From: an uncultured Candidatus Entotheonella sp.
GTDB taxonomy: Bacteria > Tectomicrobia > Entotheonellia > Entotheonellales > Entotheonellaceae
NCBI GenBank assembly: GCA_951828535.1
Contig: OX639990.1
Coordinates: 2,653,300 to 2,717,299, forward strand
Direction: 5' to 3'
Length of the DNA stretch: 64,000 nucleotides
Shown here in pieces: positions 19,583 through 28,713 of the stretch; position 1 is the first letter of the stretch; each line of letters begins with the position of its first letter. The notes beneath the pieces are model-generated. The model did no database searches, had not been told where the DNA came from, and saw only the letters and a program-made list of their open reading frames with translations. A program made the position numbers and the translations under genes.

Positions 19583-22417
19583 TCAGGCTTTGCTGATGCG
19601 GCACAGGCCGGTCTTGGTTTCCTGCATCTGGGTCACCCGGTCATAGCCATAATTGGTCACGATGTTGGCGGATTCGCCCAAGCCGTACGGGACGTAACCC
19701 GCGGGGTACTTGCTGGCCAGGGATTCGCCCTCCAGCATGCCGCCCCAGTGAAAGGGCAGATAGACCATGTCGGGGCCCACCCGCTTGGTGATCTTGGCCT
19801 TCACCTTGATGCGGCTCGGCTTGCCGTCCTGGTCCTCGGGGCTCTCGATCCATACCCAATCGCCGTGCCTGATGCGATGGTCGTTTGCCAGCTTGGGGTG
19901 AATTTCCACATACATTTCCGGCTGCAGTTCCACCAGCCACCAGCAGGCGCGCTCGCTGTTGCCGCCGCCCTCGAATTCCACCTGCCGGCCGCTGCTCAGG
20001 ATGATCGGGTAATCCTTCACCCAATCCGGCTTTTGCAGACTCTTGAACAGGGTGGGCACGCGGTAATGGTCCTTCACGTCGTCGTACGTCGGCCATTGCG
20101 CGATCAGGTCGGGCCGCGGGCTGTGAATCGGCTCGCGGTGCGCCGGCACGGGATCGGGAATGTTCCACGAATTGAACCGCGCGCGGCCATTGCCAAACGG
20201 CGCCAACTCCTTGGCCATGGCGTCCGCGAATACCTGACCCGTCAGGTCCGTCTTCCAGTCCTTCAACTCCGCGTAGCCGCCGTTGACCGAACTGCCCGCC
20301 GGGGCGGAACCGTTCGCCGCCAACAGCGTGTCGCCGTCCGGCGCCTGCGTCCCCCAGCGCGCCCGGAAACCCAAGCCGCCCTGCGACACCGGAATGTCGG
20401 TGCGGTACAGGATGTGGGTGCCCGGGTGCTGCTCGGTCCAGCACGGCCACGGCAGGCCCCACTGCTCGCCGTCCACCGGGCCGCCGACGGCCGCTTTCGT
20501 CTTGATGTCGAAAGCGTGCGCCCATTCCTGCTGGCGCTTCATGCGCTCGTACGTCTGCCCGGTCATACCAATGGTGCGCATGCCGAGGTTCCATTCCCGG
20601 ATGATCGACGCGTAGGTCTCCTCCGGCAGTTCCTTCACGTCCGCCATGCTCTCCGGCACGCCCTCCCAGGCGGCCTGCGTGTTGCGGGTCAGGCCGTCCT
20701 TGAATCCCAGGCGCTCGGCCAAGTCGAGCATAATGGCCAGGTCGGAGCGCGATTCCCACACCGGCGCGACCACCCGGTTGCGCCACTGGATGTCGCGGTT
20801 GGAGTTGGTCACCGAGCCGTACTGCTCGTAGACCGTTGCCGCCGGCAGGATGTAAACGCCGTCCGGACGGTCCGGCAGAATCGAGGTGGTGGTGACGAAC
20901 GGATCGATGTCGACCAGCAGGTCCACCTTTTCCAGGGCGCGTTTGATGCGATCGAGCTGCGACTGGCAGTTCGTCGAGTGCCCCCAGTAAAAGGCGGCGT
21001 GGACGTTCACGTCCTGCCCCAGTTCCTCAGCGTCGAGTAGCACCCCCTCGTACCAGCGGGCCACCGTAAAGCCCACCTTCTGCATCATCTTCTCGTTGGT
21101 GAAGCGCGACTTCAGGTCCTCCACGTCGGCGCCCCAGACGTTCGCCCAGTGGTTCCACGCCCCGGCGCCCAGGCCGTAGTAGCCGGGCAGGGTGTTGGAC
21201 AGCACCCCGAGGTCGGTGGCGCCCTGCACGTTGTCGTGGCCGCGGAAGACGTTGGTGCCGCCGCCCGGCACGCCCATGTTGCCGAGCACCAGCTGCAGGG
21301 CGCAGTAGGAGCGGGTGATCGACGTGCCGTTGGTGTGCTGCGTGCCGCCCATGGCCCAGATGACGGTGCCCGGCCGGTTGTCGGCCATGGTTCTGGCGAT
21401 GCGCTCCAACTCGTCCTTCGACACGCCGGTGATGTTCTCCACCGTGTCCGGATCGAACTTGCCCACCTCGTCCACCAGCGCCTGCAGGCCGTAGGTGCGC
21501 TCGTTCAGCATGCGCTTGTCTTCCCAGCCGTTCTTAAGAATGATGTAAATCAGGCCGTAAATGAACGCCACGTCGGTGCCCGAGCGGATGCGGGCGTATT
21601 GATTGGCGAACGCCGCCGTCTTGCTGAAACGCGGGTCCACGACGATCACCTGCGCCCGGTTCACCTCCTTCGCCGTCAGGATGTGCTGCATGGCGATGGG
21701 ATGCGAGGTGCAGACGTTCTCGCCGATGATCATGATGCTGCGGCTGTGGCGGATGTCGTTCATCGAGTTGGTCATGGCGCCGTAGCCCCACACGTTGGCC
21801 AGCCCGGCGACGGTGGTGGAGTGGCAGATGCGCGCCTGGTGGTCGATGTTATTCGAGCCCCAGAAGGCGGCGAACTTGCGCAGCGCGTAGGCGGTTTCGT
21901 TGTTGTGATGCGCCGAGCCGAGGAGCATCAGGGCGTCGGGCCCGTGCTGCTCGCGAATTTCCTGGAGCTTGTCGACGATTTCGCTCATGGCCTGGTCCCA
22001 GGAGAGCCGCTGCCACTGCCCGTTGACTCGCTTCATGGGGTAGCGCAGGCGCTTCTCGCTGATAACGTGCTCGCGCGCCGCGGCGCCCTTGGAGCACAGG
22101 CTGCCGAGGTTGATGGGGTGCTCGAACCACGGCTCCTGGCTCACCCAAACCCCGTCCTGCACCTCGCCCACGAAGCCGCAGCCGACGGCGCAATTGCCGC
22201 AGATCGTTTTGACTTGCTCCAGTTGCGGAAGGTTTATCGCGCCCGGCTCCTGAGCGGCTTCGGATTCCTTGACCAATCCCGGCGTGACCGAGGCGGCCAG
22301 ACCGCCGAGGCCGGCGGCGCGCAGAAAATGGCGCCGGTCGAGGCGCGGGTTCAGGGCTTGCGGCCATCCCGGCTGTCGTGCCGGATCGCCGTGGTCCTGC
22401 CGGCGGATGAGTTTCAT
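19583..22417 (-). CDS. fdhA: Formate dehydrogenase catalytic (alpha) subunit, Tat-exported, Mo/W-bisMGD
   Basis: The 944-residue molybdopterin oxidoreductase has a twin-arginine signal (DRRHFLRAAG, R28-R29). The [4Fe-4S] ligands are C73, C76, C80 and C108. The metal ligand is C198, followed by the catalytic H199 (ARICHSTT), so this is the cysteine form rather than the selenocysteine form of the E. coli enzymes. Other family blocks are present: GYGAMTNSMNDI, GGTQHTNGTS, LGNMGVPGGGTNVFRGHDNVQG, and a C-terminal dinucleotide-binding domain with EFEGGGNSERA. It oxidises formate to CO2, probably in the periplasm. AAGGAGA precedes the start. A Tat-target peptide gene lies 38 bp upstream and FdhB 34 bp downstream. 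Confidence 0.95.
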   Translation of the reverse strand: MKLIRRQDHGDPARQPGWPQALNPRLDRRHFLRAAGLGGLAASVTPGLVKESEAAQEPGAINLPQLEQVKTICGNCAVGCGFVGEVQDGVWVSQEPWFEHPINLGSLCSKGAAAREHVISEKRLRYPMKRVNGQWQRLSWDQAMSEIVDKLQEIREQHGPDALMLLGSAHHNNETAYALRKFAAFWGSNNIDHQARICHSTTVAGLANVWGYGAMTNSMNDIRHSRSIMIIGENVCTSHPIAMQHILTAKEVNRAQVIVVDPRFSKTAAFANQYARIRSGTDVAFIYGLIYIILKNGWEDKRMLNERTYGLQALVDEVGKFDPDTVENITGVSKDELERIARTMADNRPGTVIWAMGGTQHTNGTSITRSYCALQLVLGNMGVPGGGTNVFRGHDNVQGATDLGVLSNTLPGYYGLGAGAWNHWANVWGADVEDLKSRFTNEKMMQKVGFTVARWYEGVLLDAEELGQDVNVHAAFYWGHSTNCQSQLDRIKRALEKVDLLVDIDPFVTTTSILPDRPDGVYILPAATVYEQYGSVTNSNRDIQWRNRVVAPVWESRSDLAIMLDLAERLGFKDGLTRNTQAAWEGVPESMADVKELPEETYASIIREWNLGMRTIGMTGQTYERMKRQQEWAHAFDIKTKAAVGGPVDGEQWGLPWPCWTEQHPGTHILYRTDIPVSQGGLGFRARWGTQAPDGDTLLAANGSAPAGSSVNGGYAELKDWKTDLTGQVFADAMAKELAPFGNGRARFNSWNIPDPVPAHREPIHSPRPDLIAQWPTYDDVKDHYRVPTLFKSLQKPDWVKDYPIILSSGRQVEFEGGGNSERACWWLVELQPEMYVEIHPKLANDHRIRHGDWVWIESPEDQDGKPSRIKVKAKITKRVGPDMVYLPFHWGGMLEGESLASKYPAGYVPYGLGESANIVTNYGYDRVTQMQETKTGLCRISKA

Positions 22418-22455
22418 CGTCTGTTCTCCTTAATAGCGATGGATAGCAAGCCTTA

Positions 22456-22665
22456 TCATTGATACAAGGTTCGGTAATAACGCTCGGCCTCCGCGGTGCG
22501 GCGATACAGGATCGGCCCTTTGGCCGACACAGATTCGGGCTGCGCCGCCGCGCGCCCGCGCCGCGGGCGGGACAGCAACGCCGCCGCTGTGCCCAGGCCC
22601 GCCAGCATTCTGGCGAGAAACGTACGCCGCGCCTGTCCTGCTTGGGATTCACCATCTCGTGACAT
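22456..22665 (-). CDS. Formate dehydrogenase region Tat-target small protein
   Basis: This 69-residue protein has a twin-arginine signal (ARRTFLARMLAGLG) and a short conserved tail (GPILYRRTAEAERYYRTLY). It matches the known 'formate dehydrogenase region TAT target' family found upstream of fdhA in many proteobacteria; the role of that family is not established. AAGGAG stands before the ATG. Confidence 0.85.
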   Translation of the reverse strand: MSRDGESQAGQARRTFLARMLAGLGTAAALLSRPRRGRAAAQPESVSAKGPILYRRTAEAERYYRTLYQ

Positions 22666-22689
22666 GCCTGTCTCCTTTGTCTATGGCCG

Positions 22690-22938
22690 CTAGCTGACGC
22701 ACAGCAATGAGGCACAGGGAAAATCGCCATCGGCGCCGCGCTCGGCAACTTCGACCTCTACCTCGAAGCCTTCCTGCAGGTCGGTCAGGTCGCCCCCCAT
22801 CGTGCCCATGGTTTCGGGCTCGGCCACCTCGATCACCGCGCCGTCGGGAAACGTGACGGCGACGTCTTCGCCCTCGTGAGTGGTAATGATGCCTTTGCGA
22901 TTGGCAACGTCCAGTTTCTTGATGCGTCCTGCGATCAC
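22690..22938 (-). CDS. Small conserved protein of the fdh operon, possible OB-fold
   Basis: The 82-residue acidic protein starts at GTG with a near-perfect AAGGAGGT site, so it is well translated. I do not recognise a named family. The beginning (GRIKKLDVANRKGIITTHEG) and the end (FEVEVEVAERGADG) have the strand pattern of a cold-shock-like OB barrel, but the aromatic RNA-binding residues of true cold-shock proteins are missing. It lies between the TorD-like chaperone gene and the Tat-target gene, so a role in formate dehydrogenase expression or maturation is plausible but inferred. Confidence 0.75.
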   Translation of the reverse strand: MIAGRIKKLDVANRKGIITTHEGEDVAVTFPDGAVIEVAEPETMGTMGGDLTDLQEGFEVEVEVAERGADGDFPCASLLCVS

Positions 22939-22975
22939 CTGCTTACCTCCTTATCGGATGCCGGTTTGCACACGC

Positions 22976-23698
22976 TCACTCATCCCCTTCGTCCGCCGCG
23001 TCGTACAACGGCCCTCGCCACTCCGGCCCGGCTCCGTAATGGGCGCGGGCTTCGGCAAGCGTGGCCACCTTGTCCAGACCCCAGTCGCGGAACAGGCTTT
23101 GCTCGACTTTCAGAAAGCCGCGCAACAACTGCGCTGCGCCGCGATAAAAGGCCGCCTGCGGGGCCTGTTCGATATCGGTCGCGCAACTCGGCGCCCAGAC
23201 CAGCAAATGTTCCTTGAGACACGTGACTTGCAGGCGCAGCCAACGGTCTGCGTCATCGGGCGCCGCCGCCTGTTTGTCGATCAGCCACCGCATGACGTCC
23301 AGCTCGAACGCCAGCACGTCTTCGGGATCGGTAAAGCCCTGCGGTTTCTCAATGCCCAACTGCTTGAGGAAACCGCGCCACGTCTTCAGGGGCTCTGTGA
23401 AGAATTGCCCGGTCAGGTAATACGAAGCGTAGGGCCGAACCACCCGGGCGAACGGTTCCAGAAACAGCTGACTGAATTCCATCGCCACGTCACCAGGCGG
23501 GTGGTCGGCAAGGTAGTCGTCAATGATTCGCCAGCCGCTGCCCATCAGGGGATGCACCGACGCCGCGGCTTCGGTGCGCGGGTGCATGTCGTCGCGCAGG
23601 GCCGCGACAAAAGCCGTTTCCGGCTCTTTCCACAACAGTTGCACGAACAGGCGGTAATACGTCTGCCGAAACTGTATGAAGTCGCCGTCCCCAAGCAT
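22976..23698 (-). CDS. TorD/DmsD-family molybdoenzyme chaperone
   Basis: The 240-residue all-helical protein has the family landmark ending in EFSQLFLEPFARVVRPYASYYL (E-x-x-x-L-F-x-x-P, then P-x-x-S-x-Y). Such chaperones hold the molybdoenzyme apoprotein and its Tat signal until cofactor insertion, here probably FdhA. I prefer the ATG at 23698, preceded by GGAGGT; the in-frame GTG two codons upstream lies inside that site. Confidence 0.85.
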   Translation of the reverse strand: MLGDGDFIQFRQTYYRLFVQLLWKEPETAFVAALRDDMHPRTEAAASVHPLMGSGWRIIDDYLADHPPGDVAMEFSQLFLEPFARVVRPYASYYLTGQFFTEPLKTWRGFLKQLGIEKPQGFTDPEDVLAFELDVMRWLIDKQAAAPDDADRWLRLQVTCLKEHLLVWAPSCATDIEQAPQAAFYRGAAQLLRGFLKVEQSLFRDWGLDKVATLAEARAHYGAGPEWRGPLYDAADEGDE

Positions 23699-23710
23699 GC
23701 CCACCTCCGC

Positions 23711-24148
23711 TCACAGTTCTTCCAGGCTGCCGGACTCTTCCTCAAGCAGGCGATCCAACGCCTGATCCACAAACATCTTGTAGGACAAACTATCCTCAAG
23801 CGGCGCGTCACCGCGCTGCCGCCGGGCGGTGATCTCCTCGTTGAGCGCTCCGCCCACGGCTGCCTCGATTCGCCCGAATAGCGGCGCCTCGGAGACAGTG
23901 GTCGCGACCACCTGTGCGTCCCACCAGCGCTCCCAAACGTCCTGGTAGGGTCCCAGACCCGGGAACCGCCCGGCCTCGCGGACGGCTTGCTCCGGCGCCA
24001 TCCTTTTGCTAGCAAGCTTTGAACTCTGCACGTCCATCACCTGCCGCCATTTGTGCAGCGCCAAGTGGCGCTTGTAAGCGTCGAGGGCGGCGTCCATAAA
24101 CTCCTTGCCCTGCTTTCTGCCGCGCCCGCGTTTTTTCCTGTCGCGCAT
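23711..24148 (-). CDS. Unrecognised protein of the fdh operon, basic N-terminus
   Basis: The 145-residue protein starts with a very basic stretch (MRDRKKRGRGRKQGKEF) and ends acidic (LLEEESGSLEEL); predicted content is mainly helical. AGGAGA lies 7 nt before the ATG, and the start is 3 nt after the fdhD stop, so it is translationally coupled. I know no named family. Its position between fdhD and a TorD-like chaperone suggests an accessory role in formate dehydrogenase maturation. A 15-bp dispersed element lies inside it (24008-24022). Confidence 0.75.
   Translation of the reverse strand: MRDRKKRGRGRKQGKEFMDAALDAYKRHLALHKWRQVMDVQSSKLASKRMAPEQAVREAGRFPGLGPYQDVWERWWDAQVVATTVSEAPLFGRIEAAVGGALNEEITARRQRGDAPLEDSLSYKMFVDQALDRLLEEESGSLEEL
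24008..24022 (+). repeat. 15-bp dispersed element, copy 1
   Basis: GCTAGCAAGCTTTGA, also found at 34641-34655 and inverted at 37094-37108. Here it falls within the 145-residue fdh-operon gene and encodes the SKLAS portion on the minus strand. Confidence 0.6.
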
Positions 24149-24151
24149 GCG

Positions 24152-24952
24152 TCAGTCTCCTGACACCGCAACGGCTTCCGCTTCCACCCTCGCGGCAGAT
24201 GGCTGGTGTAGCAGGCGCTCGGGGTGCGTGTAGACGTTGAAACTGTTGCGCCGCACGTAGCCGATGACTGTAACGCCGAGTCGCTTGGCGGCCTCGATGG
24301 ACAACGTCGTCGGCGAGGTGCGCGAGATCAGAAACGGCGTTCCCATGTGGGCGCCCTTGCGCAGCATCTCCGACGAAATGCGCCCGGTGGTGAGAAGAAT
24401 GCGGCCTTGCGTTGGGATGCCCAACGTCAACGCCTCGCCGAGAATCTTGTCGAGGGCGTTGTGACGCCCCACGTCCTCCGCCAGCAGCAAAATCCGCTCG
24501 CCGTCGCTCAGGGCCGCGGCGTGAATGCCGCGCGACGCCCGGTACATGTCGGCACCGTCGAACAACTGCCGCATGAGGGGAAAGACCTCCTCCGGCGCCA
24601 AGCTCAAATCGCTGAGCAGCGGCGGGTAGTGCGACGTCCCGATGCTGAACGTCAACCCCATGCCGCAACCGGACGTGAAGACCCGTTTCTTTGGCTGTAC
24701 CAGGGCGGTGCCCAATTCGACCGCCACCGCACCGTTGTCGGCGTCGACGTCCAAGGCGCGGATATCGTCCAGACCGCTGATGATGCCCTCGAAGCACAGG
24801 AAGCCGATCACCAGATAATCCAGCTTCATCGGCGTGCACAGGAAAGTCGCCAATTCGACGCCGTTGACGGTGATGGTGAGCGGCTGCTCGCGCACCACCG
24901 GCTTTTCGGACTGTGCGAAAACGCCGTTTTCGTAGCGGTAGACGTACGGCAT
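24152..24952 (-). CDS. fdhD: Formate dehydrogenase accessory sulfurtransferase FdhD
   Basis: The 266-residue protein matches FdhD, which passes sulfur from the cysteine desulfurase to the molybdenum cofactor of formate dehydrogenase. Conserved parts include LAEDVGRHNALDKILGEAL and LLTTGRISSEMLRKGA. The usual sulfur-carrier loop has two cysteines (CGxCG); here it is SGCGMGL, so only the first remains. The ATG at 24952 overlaps the upstream gene's stop (TAATG). A longer frame extends upstream but lies inside the polyferredoxin gene and is not the start. Confidence 0.93.
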   Translation of the reverse strand: MPYVYRYENGVFAQSEKPVVREQPLTITVNGVELATFLCTPMKLDYLVIGFLCFEGIISGLDDIRALDVDADNGAVAVELGTALVQPKKRVFTSGCGMGLTFSIGTSHYPPLLSDLSLAPEEVFPLMRQLFDGADMYRASRGIHAAALSDGERILLLAEDVGRHNALDKILGEALTLGIPTQGRILLTTGRISSEMLRKGAHMGTPFLISRTSPTTLSIEAAKRLGVTVIGYVRRNSFNVYTHPERLLHQPSAARVEAEAVAVSGD

Positions 24953-26892
24953 TACGGCTCCCAACCTTGTTCGACTTCTCGCATGGCGGCTACCGCCCGG
25001 CAGTCGGGACACATCCTCAGCAGATTCTGGCGCTCGCCGCCGAATACATCCATGAGCGGTCCAGGTTGCAGCATCTTCGCCAGAATGGCATCCAGCGACT
25101 TTCGATTGACGAAAGGCTTGCCGCATTGCAGGCAGGCCACCATCTCGTCGCGCACCACGGTGCGGTAATCGAGCGCCTCGCGTGTAAACACCACCTCGTG
25201 ACGCAGGCTGATGACGTTCTCCGGGCACAGCGTCTCGCAAAGCCCGCAGGCCACGCAGGCAATGTGGTTGAATTGCAGGGAGGACGTCGGCTCATCGAGC
25301 CGGAAGGCGTGTGTCGGGCAAACGTTGACGCACGAACGGCACAGCGTGCAGCCGTCCGCTTCAACCTCGGCCGTGGCGAACGGCAGCGCGGCGTCAATGG
25401 GTTGCCGACCGGGCTCGCGCTGGCGTTGTTCAATGAACGTGCCGACGATCTCCGTCAGCGCCTGCCGATTGCCGCTGACACGCCAGGGCTTGCCGTTCCA
25501 GTGGATGGGCGCCGGGGGCAGAGATTCGGCGAAACGCGTCAGGTTGTCGATGGTTTCAGCTTCGTCACCGCCTGCGGTCATGAACAGCCGCAGCCGCTCC
25601 GAGCCCAGTTCGAAAGCCTCCAGCGTCAGACGGCAGAATTCGAGTGTGCGTTCCAGCAAGACGCGCTCGCCGTGCGGACACGTGGCGCAGCCGAGCAAGC
25701 CCGCCCCCGCGGCGCCGAGTCGCAAGGCGCCCAGGATGGCCGGGGCGGAGACGTGCCGCAGGCACGGCACTTGGACGCCGAGCACCTTGGCCGGGTAGGG
25801 TAACGACTGCCGTCCCGCTTCCTCGATGAGCCGCTTGCCCTGTTCACCGCAGTAAAAGGTCACGACTTGATCCGCGTCGCCGTTGTCCGGCGCCAACAGT
25901 GCCGCGAGTTGCGCGTACAGCGCCTGTGGCGACGGCTCCGTGAACCGCAAGGCCGATGTCGGGCAAGCCGAGGTACAGGCACCGCATCCCTCGCAGGCCA
26001 GATGGTCCACCTCAATGCGCAGTGGATTCGTCGGGTCGCGCCGGATCGCCTCGTACGGACAGGCCGGGATGCACGACCCGCAGGCTTGTCGGCCCGCCGC
26101 GCCGCCAGCGCAGATATCGGCATCGTACGCCACATGCACGGTCTTCAGGAAGTCACCGGTCAGGTCGTCGATGCGAGCGGCAAGTTGGTCGAGGTCCGCC
26201 ACATTGGCACTGTTGAGGACGTGGTAACCGGTGCGCGTAGGACCCGCCGACGGGTCGGAGGCAAGCGTCACCACCTGGGCGACCATCAATTCCTGCCGCT
26301 CCGTACCGCCAGCTAAGCCTATGACGGCGCGGAAATCCCCCAGCCGGCCGGACACGTCGAGTAACTCGCCTCGATAAACCCGCCAGGACGGCAGCGGCTC
26401 CACCGCAGGCGCGTGCGGGCTCAGCACAAGAATCGGTCGGCTGTCACTGCTCAGCCGCCGCGCGAGGTCCCCGGCCAACGGTTCGTCGGCAACGATGAGA
26501 ACGCGTCCTTCGCTCCGCAAAGGAAGGTAGCGGGGCTCCGCCTGCACCTCCGCCGCCTGCAGCGCCGCGCGCAGCAAGCGACCGGCCTTGTCGTGCGCTT
26601 CCCGCGGGTCGGTATGCACCGCGAAACAGGATTCTTTGAGATCGGCATAATCGATCTTGGGACTCGGGCCAATGGCAGGCCGGAGGGCATCTTCGAAGCG
26701 GGCAGGTGCATCGCAGCAGGCGATCATGGTGTGTGTGCAGCGCTCGCGGTTAACGAGGTCCGCGAATTCCTGCAAGTCGTCGTCGGGATGGGTGGCGAAC
26801 TGAACGTGTGGGGTGGGAAGGTCGAACCGTTCGGGGTCAAGCGCCAGCGTGTGTCGACAGTTACAGAGGAAGATACCCCACTTTGCCGTCAT
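24952..26892 (-). CDS. Polyferredoxin with MvhD/Hdr-like domain, first gene of the fdh operon
   Basis: The roughly 646-residue soluble protein has many [4Fe-4S] motifs: ACGSCIPACP and CEGCGACTSACP in the middle, CTLCRSCVNVCP and CVACGLCETLCP near the C-terminus, and further pairs CLQC and CPDC at the end. Between the ferredoxin sets, a segment around VPCLRHVSAPAILGALRLGA and LGCATCPHGERVLLE resembles the MvhD domain that links hydrogenase or formate dehydrogenase to heterodisulfide reductase. The ATG at 26892 is favoured by GGGGGA just upstream; the frame stays open to 26982. An intracellular electron-transfer link for formate dehydrogenase is an inference. Confidence 0.85.
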   Translation of the reverse strand: MTAKWGIFLCNCRHTLALDPERFDLPTPHVQFATHPDDDLQEFADLVNRERCTHTMIACCDAPARFEDALRPAIGPSPKIDYADLKESCFAVHTDPREAHDKAGRLLRAALQAAEVQAEPRYLPLRSEGRVLIVADEPLAGDLARRLSSDSRPILVLSPHAPAVEPLPSWRVYRGELLDVSGRLGDFRAVIGLAGGTERQELMVAQVVTLASDPSAGPTRTGYHVLNSANVADLDQLAARIDDLTGDFLKTVHVAYDADICAGGAAGRQACGSCIPACPYEAIRRDPTNPLRIEVDHLACEGCGACTSACPTSALRFTEPSPQALYAQLAALLAPDNGDADQVVTFYCGEQGKRLIEEAGRQSLPYPAKVLGVQVPCLRHVSAPAILGALRLGAAGAGLLGCATCPHGERVLLERTLEFCRLTLEAFELGSERLRLFMTAGGDEAETIDNLTRFAESLPPAPIHWNGKPWRVSGNRQALTEIVGTFIEQRQREPGRQPIDAALPFATAEVEADGCTLCRSCVNVCPTHAFRLDEPTSSLQFNHIACVACGLCETLCPENVISLRHEVVFTREALDYRTVVRDEMVACLQCGKPFVNRKSLDAILAKMLQPGPLMDVFGGERQNLLRMCPDCRAVAAMREVEQGWEP

Positions 26893-27059
26893 GTCGTGTC
26901 CCCCGAACCGCTCCCATGCCACCGCTGATTGTTTGGAAAAGCGTTGCATTAAATACGGCGGCATCCTTGAGAAGGGCGCCAATGTAGAGCAGCCCTGACG
27001 GCACTGTCAACCCTTAAACACCACTCATAAATCCCTCTCAACGGCAAGCCGGGATGGCC

Positions 27060-28445
27060 CTACGGCAAATTACCGACCAGGGCACGGAAGTGGTCGCCGC
27101 GGGCTTCATAGTGGGGGAACTGGTCGTAGCTTGCGCAGGCAGGGGAGAGAAGAACGACATCGCCGGGTCGGGCAAGGTCGGCGGCGCGCTGCAGGGCAGC
27201 GTCTAGGGTGGGAAGCTGGATGACGTCGGGCGGCGTGGGCACCCACTCCAGGGCGGCGGCCAGCTTGGGAGCGGTGTTGCCATACAGGAGCGCGATCCGG
27301 ACGCGAAATTGCATGACGTGGGCGAGGTCGTCGAACGGCGTGCCTTTGTCGTAGCCGCCGGCGAGCAGCAGAACGGGCTGCTCAAACGCCTGCAGGGCGC
27401 ACTGGGTGGAAAACGGCGTGGTGGCTTTGGAGTCGTTGTAATAGGCGACGCCGCCCTTGTCGGCGATCCATTCCAGCCGGTGCGGCAGGCCGGTGAAGGT
27501 TTGCAGGCCGCCGGCAATGGTGGCTGGCGGCACGCCCAGAGTGGTGGCGGCAGCGGCAGCAGCGGCGGCGTTGCCGAGGTTGTGCAGGCCGCGTAGACGC
27601 AGGTCGGAATCGTGACAGAGCACGCGGCATTCGCCCCCCGAGGCCAGCATCAAGGCGCTGCCGTCGCGGTAGACACCGGCTTCCAGAGGCTCCTGGACGC
27701 TGTAAAACAAGCGGCGGCCGCGGCCACGTGCCGCCATGTCCCGAACCGTGGGGTCGTCCCAGTTGAGGACCGCCACGTCATCCGGCGCCTGGTGGGCCAG
27801 AATGACCTCCTTGGCCGCTTGGTAGGCCGCCATGGTGCCGTGGCGGTCGAGATGATTGGGGGCCAGATTAAGCACAACGGCCAAGGGTGGGCTGTAGCCG
27901 AGCCAGTCGAGGTGCTCCAGTTGAAAGCTGGAGATTTCCAGCACCACCGGGGTATCGGGTCCGATGTCGGGCAGGCGGGACAGCAGCGAGCCGCCGATGT
28001 TGCCGCCGACCAGGGTGCGGGCGTCGTGGGTTTGCAGAATGCTGCCCAGCAGCGACGTGGTGGTGGTTTTACCGACGCTTCCGGTGATGCCGATGATACG
28101 CCCGGCGCACTGACGCACGAACAGGTTCAGCTCGCTGTCCAGCGGCACCCCGTGCGACCGCGCCAGTTGCAGATACGGCGAGGTGAGCGGCACGGCGGGA
28201 TTGACGAACACGCGGTCGGTGTCGACGAAATCGCCGTCCCGGTGCTCGCCGAGGACGAAGCGGATGGGCAGGCTCCGAAGCGACTCCAGGGCGTCTTGCA
28301 AGGCGGCAGCGTCCTTCAGATCAGTCACCGTCACCGAGGCCCCTTGTTCGGCGAGATATCGCGCCAGCCCGGCTCCGCCGCCGAACGAGCCGAGGCCCAT
28401 GACGGTCACCCGGCAGCCCTTCCAAGAGGTTGGCGATGACGGCAT
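27060..28445 (-). CDS. murD: UDP-N-acetylmuramoyl-L-alanine--D-glutamate ligase
   Basis: The 461-residue Mur ligase adds D-glutamate to UDP-MurNAc-L-alanine in the cytoplasm. It shows the N-terminal nucleotide-binding start VTVMGLGSFGGGAGLARYL, the ATP loop GITGSVGKTTTTSLLG, EISSFQLEHL, NLAPNHLDRHGTMAAY, and the C-terminal FTGLPHRLEWIADKGGVAYYNDSKATTP block, all typical of MurD. It is alone, outside a cell-division/wall gene cluster. The ATP loop reads GSVGK rather than the common GTNGK. It may be the only murD or a second, divergent copy. Confidence 0.9.
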   Translation of the reverse strand: MPSSPTSWKGCRVTVMGLGSFGGGAGLARYLAEQGASVTVTDLKDAAALQDALESLRSLPIRFVLGEHRDGDFVDTDRVFVNPAVPLTSPYLQLARSHGVPLDSELNLFVRQCAGRIIGITGSVGKTTTTSLLGSILQTHDARTLVGGNIGGSLLSRLPDIGPDTPVVLEISSFQLEHLDWLGYSPPLAVVLNLAPNHLDRHGTMAAYQAAKEVILAHQAPDDVAVLNWDDPTVRDMAARGRGRRLFYSVQEPLEAGVYRDGSALMLASGGECRVLCHDSDLRLRGLHNLGNAAAAAAAATTLGVPPATIAGGLQTFTGLPHRLEWIADKGGVAYYNDSKATTPFSTQCALQAFEQPVLLLAGGYDKGTPFDDLAHVMQFRVRIALLYGNTAPKLAAALEWVPTPPDVIQLPTLDAALQRAADLARPGDVVLLSPACASYDQFPHYEARGDHFRALVGNLP

Positions 28446-28513
28446 GGGGGAGTGTCCTTAGAGCGTTTTCCGTATGACTATATGGCAAACCCCGACGGTG
28501 ATATGGCGGTGCC

Positions 28514-28566
28514 GTGGACCTCACAGGGTGGCGCGGGCTTTCGGCCCGCGCGGACGGTGGGTCCAC
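28514..28566. repeat. Nested inverted repeat (cruciform)
   Basis: The outer arms GTGGACC (28514-28520) and GGTCCAC (28560-28566) enclose an inner perfect 8-bp stem GCGCGGGC/GCCCGCGC with a 5-nt loop (28531-28551). No T-run follows on either strand. Confidence 0.7.
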
Positions 28567-28628
28567 CCCCGTGGGCAGACAGGAATCACCATGACCCGGA
28601 GGCCACATAAGGGCCATGAAAACAAGTG

Positions 28629-28713
28629 CGTCACTCCCGCGAAAGCGGGAGTCCAGTGGCTTTCCCGGGGCCAATTCAAGGTCGCTGGATTCCGGGTCAA
28701 GCCCGGAATGACG
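28629..28713. repeat. Bipartite palindromic intergenic element, type A (~85 bp)
   Basis: The left half is an ACTCCCGC/GCGGGAGT hairpin with a 4-nt AAA-containing loop. The right half is a TTCCGGG/CCCGGAA hairpin. The outer ends (CGTCACTCCC and GGAATGACG) are inverted relative to each other. The layout resembles MITE-like intergenic repeats widespread in proteobacteria. Confidence 0.7.

Noticed and set aside
19526-21040. 504-codon plus-strand frame opposite fdhA
   Set aside because: Shadow of a well-supported catalytic subunit.
24953-25240. N-terminal extension of FdhD to 362 residues
   Set aside because: The extra part lies inside the polyferredoxin gene, has no similarity to FdhD, and a TAATG start is available at 24952.
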